Assembly: GCF_001439635.1 (NCBI RefSeq)
Contig: NZ_LMBZ01000001.1
Location: 474,255 to 538,254, forward strand
Direction: 5' to 3'
DNA length: 64,000 nucleotides
Source of the DNA: Solibacillus cecembensis
Lineage (GTDB): Bacteria > Bacillota > Bacilli > Bacillales_A > Planococcaceae
Every line of letters begins with the position of its first letter. Position 1 is the stretch's first letter. The notes under the pieces were generated by a model. The model was not told the origin of the DNA, searched no databases, and saw only the letters and a program-made list of their open reading frames with translations. Positions 17,240 through 26,727 of the stretch are shown piece by piece. Position numbers and translations under genes: made by a program.

Positions 17240-17371
17240 AAACCTATACCCCAATATCGTAACGCTATATTGACAGGAACTCATTTACAAGTTTTCTTAA
17301 CGAGTCTCAATGTTGATCAATTCTTACGTGTGAAACAAGGTCGAGGTATTGTTCAAATAGGAACGCGATAA
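17240..17371 (+). pseudogene. Decayed cupin-domain gene fragment
   Basis: A 43-codon frame opening after an in-frame stop reads YRNAILTGTHLQVFLTSLNV followed by DQFLRVKQGRGIVQIGTR and a stop. This matches the first beta strands of small cupin proteins, in which a segment with the metal-binding motif (typically ...GLEVHPDVDQF...) normally lies between the two halves. That segment is missing and no start codon or C-terminal half exists, so this is a remnant. Confidence 0.7.
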
Positions 17372-17424
17372 AAAGCATAGGAGGTTGCGTGGGAAGAGCA
17401 ATATTAATATGGATTTCATTTAAC

Positions 17425-17472
17425 GAATCGTACTCGAGTAAGATGCGAGTTACTTACTCGAGTTATCGATTC
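17425..17472. repeat. Long inverted repeat in the intergenic region
   Basis: GAATCG-T-ACTCGAGTAAG pairs with CTTACTCGAGT-TAT-CGATTC (11-bp perfect inner stem, 6-bp outer). No T-run follows on either strand, so it is not an obvious terminator. Confidence 0.6.
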
Positions 17473-17634
17473 TTAAATAGTATTGGTTACTGACTTTCAA
17501 GTAGAGAAGCAGGCATAAATAAAGAATTTAGATGGAAAGACTGGAAAAGGAAATTTTTAAGGTAAGAATTATTAACTAGAAATAAGCACTTTTCACGTCT
17601 AGTATCACCGTATTAAAAAGCGTGCCTTATATTT

Positions 17635-18762
17635 TCAAGACTTATTAGGAACTGTATACGTTTCATCCATAATAAGGATGGGCTTTATGACAGAACCATT
17701 TGCAGAGTCTTTTGCAGCTTGATTGATGTCATCGAACTTATAATATTTAACTAGCTGATCGAATGGAAAGCGTCCTTCTTTATAAAATTTTACTAATTGT
17801 GGTATGGAAAGTTGGGGTACACCATCGCCCATCACGACACCAATCATGCTTTTGCTAGACATCGTTATTTCTGCTGTAATATTGAATTCAGTAATATTTC
17901 TCGATACTGCTACTGGTGCAATGACGCCGCCTTTTGCTAAAACGGCCAGAGCAGTTTTAATAATCGGAGCAATTCCGGTCGTATCAACTGAATAATTGAC
18001 ACCTTTACCTGCTGTGATTTCCGCTATTTTTTCAGCGGGATCTACTAATTGACTGTTAATCGTATGTGTTGCGCCAAGCGTTTTTGCGAGTTCAAGTCGA
18101 TTATCATGAATATCTACAGCAATAATCGTTGAACAACCTTCAATTTTAGCCGCCATCATTGCAGCTATACCTACTGCTCCAGTACCAAAAATGGCAATCG
18201 AAGAGCCGATTTTTGGCTTTAAGCCGTTAATTACAGTACCACTACCAGTTAAGAAGCCGCAACCTAATGGCCCAATAAGACGGAGGTCAGCGTCTGCATC
18301 GACTTTCGTTAAGTTACTTTCATGTACTAATGTGTGTGTCGTAAAGGAAGAATGCCCATAAAAGTTTCTTACAGGGGTATTATCTTCTGTATGGAAAGTA
18401 AAGCTACCATCATCTCGTACACCTAGAAAATTCAACTTCATCCAATCATCACAAATAGAAGGATGGCCGGTTTGGCAGCTTGGACAATTCCCGCAATAGG
18501 CATAGGACATAACAACTTGATCGCCAACTTTAAATGCTTTTACAGCATCACCTACTTTTTCTACGATGCCAGAACCTTCATGACCAGGGACGATCGGAAA
18601 AGCAACAGACGTTCCACCTTTTCTAATTGTTTCATCAGACATACACATACCGGATGCAACCATTTTTACGAGCACTTCATCTGCTTGCATTTCCGCTAGT
18701 TTTAAATTACTTAATTGATAGTCATCTCCAGGGGCATTTACTATAGCTGCTTTTACAATCAT
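17635..18762 (-). CDS. Zinc-dependent NAD(P) alcohol dehydrogenase
   Basis: About 375 aa, medium-chain dehydrogenase family. Catalytic zinc ligands Cys40 (SGMCMSD), His61 with Glu62 (PGHEG) and Cys168 (LGCGFLTG), and the structural-zinc lobe Cys90, 93, 96 and 104, are all present. IFGTGAVGIAAMMAA is the cofactor-binding turn. Size and zinc motifs resemble aryl/benzyl-alcohol and long-chain alcohol dehydrogenases. ATG at 18762 has GAGGAGG upstream. A MarR gene is divergent 285 bases away. It likely oxidises an alcohol to an aldehyde, perhaps feeding the aldehyde dehydrogenase and CoA-dependent genes downstream. Confidence 0.9.
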   Translation of the reverse strand: MIVKAAIVNAPGDDYQLSNLKLAEMQADEVLVKMVASGMCMSDETIRKGGTSVAFPIVPGHEGSGIVEKVGDAVKAFKVGDQVVMSYAYCGNCPSCQTGHPSICDDWMKLNFLGVRDDGSFTFHTEDNTPVRNFYGHSSFTTHTLVHESNLTKVDADADLRLIGPLGCGFLTGSGTVINGLKPKIGSSIAIFGTGAVGIAAMMAAKIEGCSTIIAVDIHDNRLELAKTLGATHTINSQLVDPAEKIAEITAGKGVNYSVDTTGIAPIIKTALAVLAKGGVIAPVAVSRNITEFNITAEITMSSKSMIGVVMGDGVPQLSIPQLVKFYKEGRFPFDQLVKYYKFDDINQAAKDSANGSVIKPILIMDETYTVPNKS

Positions 18763-18906
18763 CAAAATTCCTCCTCGAAAATAATAGTAATAAAAGTTCA
18801 TGAGTATACTGCTGAAAGTGATGGGATTTGATTTTTTCAAAGCGACTATAACTGTCTTGTTTTCCCCTAGTTTGGCGAAGAAAGGGTAATTAGAAAGTTT
18901 GTATAT

Positions 18907-18930
18907 CAATAGTTCGTATAACAACTATTG
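18907..18930. promoter_or_regulatory. Inverted repeat, candidate MarR operator
   Basis: CAATAGTT and AACTATTG form a perfect 8-bp inverted repeat with an 8-base spacer in the divergent region between the dehydrogenase and MarR genes. Length and spacing fit MarR-type dimers; binding is inferred. Confidence 0.45.
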
Positions 18931-19047
18931 GGTGAGAAAGTATAGCCACTTTGTTATCCATCTATTCAATAAGTATGCGATAATTATATTTTAGCTGTTA
19001 ATATTTGTCTAGTGCGAAAATTCTGAAATTAAGAGTGGGTGGAATAT

Positions 19048-19467
19048 TTGAAATCAAATGAACAATACATTAGCTACCTTATTAGTTACTCGAGTACAGT
19101 TCTACATAGTGCTGTCAAAAGAAAGTTTGCTCCGTTTAATTTGGCTCCTGAACAGAGTCTTATTTTAGGTGTTTTAAGTAAAGAAAATGGACTAACTCAG
19201 CAAGAAATCGGAGACAAGTTAAAAAAAGATAAGGCCAATATAGCGCGAATGGCCGATAATTTGGAGAAAAAGGGGTTTATAGAACGCAATCGCGACCCAA
19301 ATAATCGACGGGCTTTAAAATTATATTTAACAGCACAAGGAGAGACCGTATACGATGAAGCGCTTGCAATTTATAAAGAATTTGATGAGGAGGTTAGTAG
19401 TAGGGTAACAGTTGAAGAGTTAAGAGAATTTAAACGTATACTCAATAAATTAACGAGCAGAAAATAA
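19048..19467 (+). CDS. MarR-family transcriptional regulator
   Basis: About 139 aa. The winged helix LGVLSKENGLTQQEIGDKLK, the recognition helix region KANIARMADNLEKKGFIERN and the wing DPNNRRALKLYLTAQG are classic MarR. TTG at 19048 with GGGTGG just upstream is the preferred start; an in-frame GTG at 19039 is the alternative. It is divergent from the zinc alcohol dehydrogenase, with a palindrome between them, so it probably represses that gene until a ligand (substrate or aromatic acid) binds. Confidence 0.9.
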   Translation: MKSNEQYISYLISYSSTVLHSAVKRKFAPFNLAPEQSLILGVLSKENGLTQQEIGDKLKKDKANIARMADNLEKKGFIERNRDPNNRRALKLYLTAQGETVYDEALAIYKEFDEEVSSRVTVEELREFKRILNKLTSRK

Positions 19468-19482
19468 GTCTTTTACTAACAT

Positions 19483-19517
19483 GACCTTTTATCAGCATAC
19501 GTAGTTGATAAAAGGTC
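19483..19517. terminator. Bidirectional terminator
   Basis: GACCTTTTATCA and TGATAAAAGGTC form a perfect 12-bp stem between the convergent MarR and PucR-type genes. Confidence 0.75.
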
Positions 19518-19553
19518 TTATTGGTTGAGGTGGAATACTGCTGCTAAAGCAAG

Positions 19554-21458
19554 TTACACTTTAAGTAGCTGGGCAATAATCAAAGCAATTTGGATATTCA
19601 GCCGATTAGGGGGACTCGATAAATCAACCTCTAAAATTTCTTCTATACGATTTATGCGATATCTAAGCGTGTTGTAATGTACATGTAATTGTTCGGCAGA
19701 AACTTGTATAACCGATTCATTGTCTAAATAGGTTTGCAAAGTTTTAATTAAGTCTGAATTATTTTTTTGATCATACGCAATAATCGGCTGGAGATATTTA
19801 TTCATGAAAACTCTCATACTTTCGGGATTTTCTGCATTAAATAACACGCCGACGATTCCTAAATCATCATAGTGAACAATGGGAGTATCCTTTTGAAAGG
19901 AGCTGGCAAATTCGGCAGCTTTTTTTGCTTCTTCAAAGCCTTTTATATAATCTTTTGGCACAGTTACAGTGTTGCTAATACCTATTGTTGCCATAGTGAA
20001 TGAAGTATTCTCTTTTGCATATTTCAGTATATAGTTGGTCGTACTTTTCACTTTGTCTTCAGGAACAATCAAAATGATTTTTTCACCATGGGTCATACTC
20101 AAAGGCAAAATTGAAATACCGATAATATATCTAAATTTTTCGAGCATTTGTATTAATTGATGGTCAATGATTTGTTCATTCGGTTGCTGATGACTGTTGG
20201 GCGAAAGAATAATGACTTTATGTTTTTTATCGAATGAAATATTTAAATATCTTGCTCTACGAATTAAGTTTTTTTCAGACTCAAGCCCGAAAATTAAATC
20301 ATATAAATAATCATGTCGTAAACGGTTTTCTACTTCGATGCTCGTTCGTTCTTGATTGATTTGTAAAGCGAGGACATTTTTTGTCTGTTCAATAGCGACG
20401 GTACTCAAATGATCATAGCTATGCAATTGTTTAGGAAGAACTAAGTAAGCGACTGTTCGATTGTGGAATGTAATCATAAAGACAGAATAGCAAGCTTCAT
20501 CTATAAAAATTTCAAATGAATGGACTTGTTCACTCTTTGTCAATATTTCTTTAAATATGATGGAATGATTAAAGCGGAATTCAGAATCATTATGACTGAT
20601 TGGAAGTGCTTGATGAATCAAATTACCGAATTCATCAAGTAATAAAATGGGTTCATTAATAAAGTGAGCAAGTTTTTGAATAATACCTTCATTCCCGCCT
20701 TTATTTAGAGCTTCTTCAAAAAGTTCTGTATGTAGTCTACTAATTCGAACTTCGTTAGAGTACAGTTTATTGTTATATATGGCGATAGCGGTCTGATAAC
20801 AGTAGTTTTTTAACATGTGTAACAACGTATCTGTAGGGTTAATAATGGCGTTTCGTGCTAAAAAAACGATACCTAGTAATTCTTGGTGCGCAATAAGTGG
20901 GGAAGCTACTAAGGAGACGATATTTTCAGTTTCGATTAATAATTTTACAAGTGGGTCTGTTGCAAACTCGGTCTTGTTTATTTTTGAAATCGTAATTGGC
21001 TCTGTGCTATTCGTAGCAAGTTTTGCAAGACCGTCATTAATGGACTGTTCATAATGTAATAGTTTTTCTTCGTTAGAACCAGAAACGGCTTCAATACGTA
21101 GAACATTAGTATCTTTATCTATCATGGCGATTAAAATAACGTTAACTTTTGAAATACCCCTTAGGCGATTGGCACTGAGTTTGAGAATCTCAGTAATCGG
21201 AGCCAACGAAGCAACTTCTAAATTAATTTGATGAAGAATTTCTAATGTTTTTGTAGAAAATTTAAAAAGGTCCTCTTTTCGTTTAAGTAATTGAATTTCA
21301 TTAATGTGCCTTTCCATTATTTTGTAGGAAGGGTTATTTTTCAAGGTCTCCTTTGCAACTTCCCATTCCTTTTCATCATACCGTTTTTTATCTATCAGCT
21401 TAGCGATTTGGTGCATTACCTCATTAACTTCATGATTTTCCGCTGAATAAACAACCAT
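19554..21458 (-). CDS. GAF-domain PucR-type transcriptional regulator
   Basis: 634 aa. A GAF-like sensory domain (about 85-225, TLEILHQINLEVASLAPITE onward) binds a small ligand in this family. A central region resembles the PucR/CdaR GGDEF-like domain (about 390-530). The C-terminal HTH VSAEQLHVHYNTLRYRINRI is the PucR helix-turn-helix (HTH_30). Such regulators activate catabolic operons. It is divergent from the SDR-MaoC-acyl-CoA dehydrogenase-CoA transferase operon, 155 bases apart, and is the best candidate to control it. Confidence 0.88.
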   Translation of the reverse strand: MVVYSAENHEVNEVMHQIAKLIDKKRYDEKEWEVAKETLKNNPSYKIMERHINEIQLLKRKEDLFKFSTKTLEILHQINLEVASLAPITEILKLSANRLRGISKVNVILIAMIDKDTNVLRIEAVSGSNEEKLLHYEQSINDGLAKLATNSTEPITISKINKTEFATDPLVKLLIETENIVSLVASPLIAHQELLGIVFLARNAIINPTDTLLHMLKNYCYQTAIAIYNNKLYSNEVRISRLHTELFEEALNKGGNEGIIQKLAHFINEPILLLDEFGNLIHQALPISHNDSEFRFNHSIIFKEILTKSEQVHSFEIFIDEACYSVFMITFHNRTVAYLVLPKQLHSYDHLSTVAIEQTKNVLALQINQERTSIEVENRLRHDYLYDLIFGLESEKNLIRRARYLNISFDKKHKVIILSPNSHQQPNEQIIDHQLIQMLEKFRYIIGISILPLSMTHGEKIILIVPEDKVKSTTNYILKYAKENTSFTMATIGISNTVTVPKDYIKGFEEAKKAAEFASSFQKDTPIVHYDDLGIVGVLFNAENPESMRVFMNKYLQPIIAYDQKNNSDLIKTLQTYLDNESVIQVSAEQLHVHYNTLRYRINRIEEILEVDLSSPPNRLNIQIALIIAQLLKV

Positions 21459-21613
21459 TCACCCACCAACTTTCAAAATATTTAATATATTTAGTGAATA
21501 GTATACAACAAAATAGAAGATTATTGTGCAGTATTGCCATTGGAGTGCCAATTATTTCCCTGTAATATAAAGTTAATAGTTTAAAAATTTTAAATGTTCA
21601 AGGAGATGAATTT

Positions 21614-22357
21614 GTGCGTTTTGAAAATAAAGTAGCAATTGTAACAGGATCAGGTAACGGAATTGGTAAGGAAGTTGCGAAAAGGCTAGCAAAGGAAGGG
21701 GCTAGTGTGGTCATTACGGATATTAATCCTGCTAACTGTAAGTATACAGAAGAGGAAATCGTGGAAAGTGGAGGAAATGCACTTTCAATTCCGGCAGATG
21801 TATCGAAAAAAGAAGATGTGATGAATGTCGTCCAAGAAGCACTGAATGTCTTTGGGAAAATTGACATTCTAGTAAATAATGCGGGTATTGTAAAGGATTC
21901 TAAAATTACAGAAATGACGGAAGAAGATTGGGATAATGTAGTAGATATTTGTTTAAAAGGCTCCTTTCTTTTTGCCAAATATACAGCTGAGCATATGATT
22001 GAGCAATCCTATGGGAAAATCGTTAATATTGCTTCGCGCGCGTATTTAGGTAACCCAGGTCAAGCGAATTATTCTTCCGCAAAATCGGGTGTGTTAGGGC
22101 TAACTAAATCATTAGCAAAAGAGCTTGGCAAGTTTAATATTACCGTGAACGCAGTAGCACCTGGGTTAATCGAAACAAATGCGCTTAAAGAGCATCCAAA
22201 ATACGAAAGAATTAAAGAACTTCAAAAAAAGGATACGCCTATTCAAAGAATTGGATTACCTGAAGATGTAGCAAATGCGGTTTTGTTTTTTGCCTCAAAT
22301 GAATCGTCCTATATTTCAGGAGATGTGTTACATGTAACTGGAGGAAGATTTGGCTAA
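21614..22357 (+). CDS. SDR-family oxidoreductase (FabG-like)
   Basis: 247 aa, classical short-chain dehydrogenase. Cofactor loop TGSGNGIG near residue 11, NNAG at 88-91, Ser141, Tyr153 and Lys157 (YSSAK) form the catalytic set; PGLIETN and a C-terminal GGRFG complete it. GTG at 21614 with AGGAG upstream. First gene of a five-gene operon (to 26009). In this context it is likely a 3-hydroxyacyl-CoA dehydrogenase. Confidence 0.9.
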   Translation: MRFENKVAIVTGSGNGIGKEVAKRLAKEGASVVITDINPANCKYTEEEIVESGGNALSIPADVSKKEDVMNVVQEALNVFGKIDILVNNAGIVKDSKITEMTEEDWDNVVDICLKGSFLFAKYTAEHMIEQSYGKIVNIASRAYLGNPGQANYSSAKSGVLGLTKSLAKELGKFNITVNAVAPGLIETNALKEHPKYERIKELQKKDTPIQRIGLPEDVANAVLFFASNESSYISGDVLHVTGGRFG

Positions 22358-22451
22358 TAAGGTAGAGGGATACGAACATAAATAAGGAAAAGTAGTTGTT
22401 CCAATCAAAGAAATTTTTTGGATAAAACATCACGGTAAGGAGCGCGGAAAT

Positions 22452-22907
22452 ATGGCGGATTCTTTGTATTTTGAAGATTTTCAAATAGGGGATGTTTTTG
22501 AATCTCCATCCAGATCGATTACAGAAGCAGATATTGTGAATTTTGCAGGACTATCAGGAGATTACAATTTAATTCATACAGATATCGAATTTGCAAAAAA
22601 TTCGATATTTGGAGAAAGAATTGCACACGGAATTTTAGGTTTGTCGATAGCTTCTGGACTTTTTACGAGAACAGATGTAAATCGCAGAATGAGTAAAACA
22701 CTCATAGCGCTCATGGGAATAGAATCATGGAATTTCTTAGCGCCGATTAAAATTGGCGATACCCTTCATTTAATAATTGAAATTTTAGACAAAAAAGAAA
22801 CGAGCAAACCGAATCGAGGAATCGTCCGTTTTAAACGAATGGTATCGAATCAACATGGCGAGACCGTTCAGGAAGGCATTACGCCAATGATGATATTAAA
22901 AAAATAG
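22452..22907 (+). CDS. MaoC-family hydratase/dehydratase
   Basis: 151 aa, single hotdog domain. Asp37 and His42 (GDYNLIHTD) and the AHGILGLS turn are the catalytic signature of R-specific enoyl-CoA hydratases. AAGGAG before ATG. Lies between the SDR and an acyl-CoA dehydrogenase, so it most likely hydrates a 2-enoyl-CoA made by that dehydrogenase, giving the substrate of an SDR. Confidence 0.9.
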   Translation: MADSLYFEDFQIGDVFESPSRSITEADIVNFAGLSGDYNLIHTDIEFAKNSIFGERIAHGILGLSIASGLFTRTDVNRRMSKTLIALMGIESWNFLAPIKIGDTLHLIIEILDKKETSKPNRGIVRFKRMVSNQHGETVQEGITPMMILKK

Positions 22908-22924
22908 GAACAGGGGGAGTATAA

Positions 22925-24076
22925 ATGTCCTTTCAATTAAATGACGAACAAAAAATGATTAAACAAACGATTGCAAAATTTTTAGAAAAAGAAATAGCAC
23001 CGCTAGTAGAAGAATATGAACGGGCAGAAAAACCTATTACAAAGGAAATTGTACAAAAGCTTGTTCCATTTGGATTTTTAGGTGGTTTACTCCCAGAAGA
23101 GGCAGGCGGTCATGGTTTAGACTACACGACGTATTTTACGATGATAGAAGAGCTTTCCCGTATCTGGCCTTCTTTACGAGCAACAGTCGGTCTTTCCAAC
23201 TCCGTTCTAACACATATTTATGAATATGGTACAGAAGAACAAAAAGCTAAATATTTAGGTCCATTACTTCGCGGTGAAAAGTTTGGTTTCTTTGCATTAA
23301 CAGAACCAAATGTTGGATCGGATGCATCAAGTGTTGAAACACGGGCTACTTTTCAAGGTGATAAATGGATTATTAATGGAACGAAAATTTTTATTACAAA
23401 TGGTATTGATGGTGAGATTGGTATTGTCATAGCGCAGACGGATAAGTCATTAGGGAATAAGGGGATCGCGTCCATTATTGTTGATCGAAGTCAATCCTCG
23501 TATCAATCGAAACAAATTGAAAAAATGGGCACGGTGTGTTGTCCTTTTGCAGAACTGATTTTTGAAAACTGTGAAGTTCCTAGAGAAAACATTCTAGGAA
23601 ATGTAGGTGAGGGATTAAAGCAAGGTCTAAAATTTTTAAATAGTGCCCGTGCAATGGTGGCTTATATAGCAACTGGAATTGCCCAAGCATGCGTAGACTC
23701 TTCTATTAAATATGTAAAGGAAAGAAATCAATTTGGCAAACCGATTGGTAGCTTTCAACTGATTCAAGAAAAAATAAGCGAGATGTTAACACTAACCAAT
23801 GCTATGCGACTTTTGGGGCAACAAGCAAGTAGCTTATTAGATGAAGGGAAACAAGCGAAAGTGGAGTGTTCGATGGCAAAATATTTTGCAACGGATCGCG
23901 TGTTAAAAGTAGCTGAAGAAGCCCTTCAAATACATGGAGGTTATGGCTATACAAAGGAATTTCCAGTAGAACGTTATTATCGAGATATCCGTTATTTTAC
24001 GATTGCAGAAGGAACGAATGAAATGCAAAAGTTAATTATCGGTAGAGAAGTATTAGGAATTTCAGCATTCGTTTAA
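22925..24076 (+). CDS. Acyl-CoA dehydrogenase (1)
   Basis: 383 aa, standard length. FALTEPNVGSDASS binds flavin, GKPIGSFQLIQEKISEM and LQIHGGYGYTKEFPVERYYRD are family blocks, and IAEGTNEMQ keeps the Glu that acts as base in short/medium-chain dehydrogenases. GGGGGAG ribosome site. Third gene of the PucR-linked operon; an electron-transfer flavoprotein would be needed, but none is encoded in the window. Confidence 0.93.
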   Translation: MSFQLNDEQKMIKQTIAKFLEKEIAPLVEEYERAEKPITKEIVQKLVPFGFLGGLLPEEAGGHGLDYTTYFTMIEELSRIWPSLRATVGLSNSVLTHIYEYGTEEQKAKYLGPLLRGEKFGFFALTEPNVGSDASSVETRATFQGDKWIINGTKIFITNGIDGEIGIVIAQTDKSLGNKGIASIIVDRSQSSYQSKQIEKMGTVCCPFAELIFENCEVPRENILGNVGEGLKQGLKFLNSARAMVAYIATGIAQACVDSSIKYVKERNQFGKPIGSFQLIQEKISEMLTLTNAMRLLGQQASSLLDEGKQAKVECSMAKYFATDRVLKVAEEALQIHGGYGYTKEFPVERYYRDIRYFTIAEGTNEMQKLIIGREVLGISAFV

Positions 24077-24090
24077 AGGGAGGTGGAAGG

Positions 24091-25179
24091 ATGTATCCAT
24101 TAGAGGGCATTCGAATTCTTGATTTAACGAATTTATTGCCTGGCCCGTTTTCTACGATGATCTTTTCGTATTTAGGTGCTGAGGTAATTAAAATCGAGCG
24201 ACCTATTGATGGAGATCTAGATAGACACAAAATACCAGGTTTATTTGAAGCGGTGAACTGTGGGAAGAAAAGTGTGGAATTAGATTTGGAAGATGAGTTA
24301 GATAAAGAAGTTTTACGTAATTTAATAAAAGGTTGCGATGTATTAATTGAAGGCTTTAGACCGGGCGTTATGAAAAAGTTAGGATTTGATAAAAAGGATG
24401 TCCAACAGTGGAATGCTTCTATTATCTATTGTTCAATATCTGGCTATGGTCAGGATGGTCCATATAGCCTGTTACCAGGTCATGATTTAAATTATTTAGC
24501 AGTATCTGGAGTGCTAAGCATTAGTGGCGATCCAAAAGGAGGTCCTGAAGCAGCAGGGGGTATCCAAATAGCTGATTTAGCTTCATCGCTTTATGCGACT
24601 ATTTCCATATTAGCTGCTTTATTGCAGAGAACTAAAAAGCAAGACAGTGTGTATATTGATGTCTCCACGGTTGAAAGTACATTAGCACTCATGATTCCAA
24701 GGATAGCGGAGTACTACGGTAGGAATGAACCGAGTAAAGATGAATTTATGGGGCGCGGTGCATACGGAACATTTAAAACGAAGGACAATGAATACATCGC
24801 TATTGCTTGTGTAGAAGAGAAGTTTTGGGAGAAATTATGCGAAACGATTGGCATGAAAGAATTTCTATTAGATGGGATGTTTAGTAGTTGGGTACAAAGA
24901 ATGGAAAATGCAGAGATAATTAATGATCGGATAGCAAGTATTTTGGCTAAGAAAACATTAGCTGAATGGATGACCGTATTTGCAAACGAGGATTTGGCTA
25001 TTAGTCCAGTTAATTCAATAAAAGATTTAGTAAACGATCCTCATTTAAAATATCGCCGTTCGATTATCAAAACGGAGAAGAATGTGAAAGTATCTTATCC
25101 AGCGAAATTTGAAAATCTAGCGATAAAACAAGATGATCATGCACCTCAACTAGGAGAACATAATTACCTATTTAAATAA
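24091..25179 (+). CDS. Family III CoA transferase (CaiB/BaiF) (1)
   Basis: 362 aa, typical of the formyl-CoA transferase/CaiB family. DLTNLLPGPFSTMIFSYLGA and KIERPIDGD are the N-terminal hallmarks, SGYGQDGPYS lines the active site, and Asp162 (IADLASS) is the expected nucleophile that forms the acyl-CoA anhydride. It would activate a carboxylic acid by taking CoA from a donor thioester. GGGAGGTGG ribosome site; 14 bases after the acyl-CoA dehydrogenase gene. Confidence 0.92.
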   Translation: MYPLEGIRILDLTNLLPGPFSTMIFSYLGAEVIKIERPIDGDLDRHKIPGLFEAVNCGKKSVELDLEDELDKEVLRNLIKGCDVLIEGFRPGVMKKLGFDKKDVQQWNASIIYCSISGYGQDGPYSLLPGHDLNYLAVSGVLSISGDPKGGPEAAGGIQIADLASSLYATISILAALLQRTKKQDSVYIDVSTVESTLALMIPRIAEYYGRNEPSKDEFMGRGAYGTFKTKDNEYIAIACVEEKFWEKLCETIGMKEFLLDGMFSSWVQRMENAEIINDRIASILAKKTLAEWMTVFANEDLAISPVNSIKDLVNDPHLKYRRSIIKTEKNVKVSYPAKFENLAIKQDDHAPQLGEHNYLFK

Positions 25180-25193
25180 GGGGGATAAATGAA

Positions 25194-26009
25194 ATGATGA
25201 GATTATTGGTAAATAAAGTAGCAATTGTGACGGGTTCAGGAAGAGGCGTTGGTAGAGAAACGGCATTATTATTTGCTGAAAATGGAGCAAAAGTTGTCAT
25301 TACGGATATTGATGAGGCACCAGCGAAGGAAGTTCAAGATGAGATAGTGAAAAATGGAGGAGAAGCAATCATTGTTTGTGGTGATGTCACGTTGGCAGAA
25401 TTTCCAAAGAGAGTGATTGAAGAAACCATTTCTCAATTCGGAAAATTGGATATTTTAGTGAATAATGCAGGTTTTACAATGGATGCCCTTATTCATAAAA
25501 TGACCGATGAGCAATTCCAAAAGGTTATGAATATCCATTTGATGACACCTTTTCGCATGATTCGTGAAGCTGCACCGTATATGCGAGAATGTGCAAAAGA
25601 AGAAATAGAACAAGGGACAGTGAATCATCGGAAAATCATAAATGTTTCTTCAGTTGCTGGTCTGAAAGGAAATATAGGCCAGGCAAATTATGCTTCAGCA
25701 AAAGCAGGCGTTGTGGGACTGACAAAAGTAGTTGCACAAGAATGGGGAAGATTTAACGTTAATACGAACGCCGTAGCTTTTGGATTTATTGAAACGAGAA
25801 TGACTCAAACGAAGGAATTGAGTGAAGAAATAGAAGGTGAAAAAATGGGGATTCCAGAAAAAGTGCGTCAAATGTTTATCGACAAAATTCCGCAAAAACG
25901 ACCAGGACAGGCTCGTGAAGCGGCAGAAGGTATTTTATATCTCGCATCGCCATTATCCAACTATGTAAATGGTCAAGTACTACAAATAAATGGTGGATCT
26001 TACACATAA
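25194..26009 (+). CDS. SDR-family oxidoreductase (2)
   Basis: 271 aa. TGSGRGVG cofactor loop, NNAG, Ser152/153, Tyr166 and Lys170 (YASAK). It has a longer insert before the catalytic Ser (CAKEEIEQGTVNHRKI) than the first SDR, a feature of multifunctional-enzyme-type 3-hydroxyacyl-CoA dehydrogenases. Second of two ATG codons in this region at 25194, with AAGGGGG upstream. Last gene of the operon; a large hairpin follows. Confidence 0.9.
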   Translation: MMRLLVNKVAIVTGSGRGVGRETALLFAENGAKVVITDIDEAPAKEVQDEIVKNGGEAIIVCGDVTLAEFPKRVIEETISQFGKLDILVNNAGFTMDALIHKMTDEQFQKVMNIHLMTPFRMIREAAPYMRECAKEEIEQGTVNHRKIINVSSVAGLKGNIGQANYASAKAGVVGLTKVVAQEWGRFNVNTNAVAFGFIETRMTQTKELSEEIEGEKMGIPEKVRQMFIDKIPQKRPGQAREAAEGILYLASPLSNYVNGQVLQINGGSYT

Positions 26010-26092
26010 TTGTGGTCCTATATAGTTAACAAAAGAATCTATCCTTATAATGTACGTTTTCTAATAAGCTTCTAATAAAGTATTAGCTTGTT

Positions 26093-26176
26093 TAGGCTGG
26101 CTAAGCACATGAGGCGCACAACTTTGTTGCACAAATCTGTACGACTCACCTGTGTGCTTTGTGCAAGGCCAGCCTA
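26093..26176 (+). terminator. Large hairpin after the PucR-linked operon
   Basis: TAGGCTGGC and GCCAGCCTA close a stem, inside which AAGCACA and TGTGCTT pair; the loop holds further short repeats. There is no good T-run, so it may be a repeat element or processing site rather than a plain terminator. A degenerate half copy lies at 27662-27710. Confidence 0.55.
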
Positions 26177-26526
26177 TTTAAAGTTTTGTCTTCTAAAACT
26201 TTCTGCATTTTTACGCCGCTACCGTGGGAGGCGGCGTTATCCTCAATAGATTTTCCAATTAGGAAAGGTCTATTTTATTTTTTTGCTAGAGAAGAGCAAA
26301 AATTATATAACCTTTGTGCAAATCTGAACTTTTTAATTGGAAAGAGTATCCTATAAAAGTGAGGTCAAAAGGCATGTTTTGCAGTCTTAATGGAATTGTA
26401 TGAACGAATTTTAATGTCGGGCTCGTATTTCAATAAAGAAATTGAATAGCTAAAACTAGATTCATATTCAATAAATGATTAGGAATTATATTGGGACAAA
26501 CTTGAATATAAGGAGTTTATTGGAAT

Positions 26527-26658
26527 GTAGGGGAGGCGACTCCTGCAGGAACAGCACGTGCGGAAAATCCACTTGTTTCGGGATTTGTCACGAAACAAGT
26601 TAGTTGGAGCCGTGCCTGCGGAAAGCGTCCGACCAGAAATGGAAATCAACTCCCCCTT
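26527..26658. repeat. Bacillales intergenic repeat element
   Basis: The pieces GGAGGCGACTCCTGCAGGAAC, the perfect hairpin ACTTGTTTCG/CGAAACAAGT and GCGGAAAGCGTCCG followed by GGAAATCAAC match a family of intergenic elements I recall as common in Bacillaceae and Planococcaceae genomes. Structured, non-coding, function unknown. Confidence 0.65.
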
Positions 26659-26727
26659 TTTTGAAAAGGCTATTAATGATAGATTCTTTAATTAATTTTA
26701 TATTTAAAATATTTATGGAAGGTGTGA

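Noticed and set aside
21598..21978. 126-codon open frame antisense to the first SDR
   Set aside because: Serine/phenylalanine-rich complement-strand artefact inside a clear FabG-like gene.
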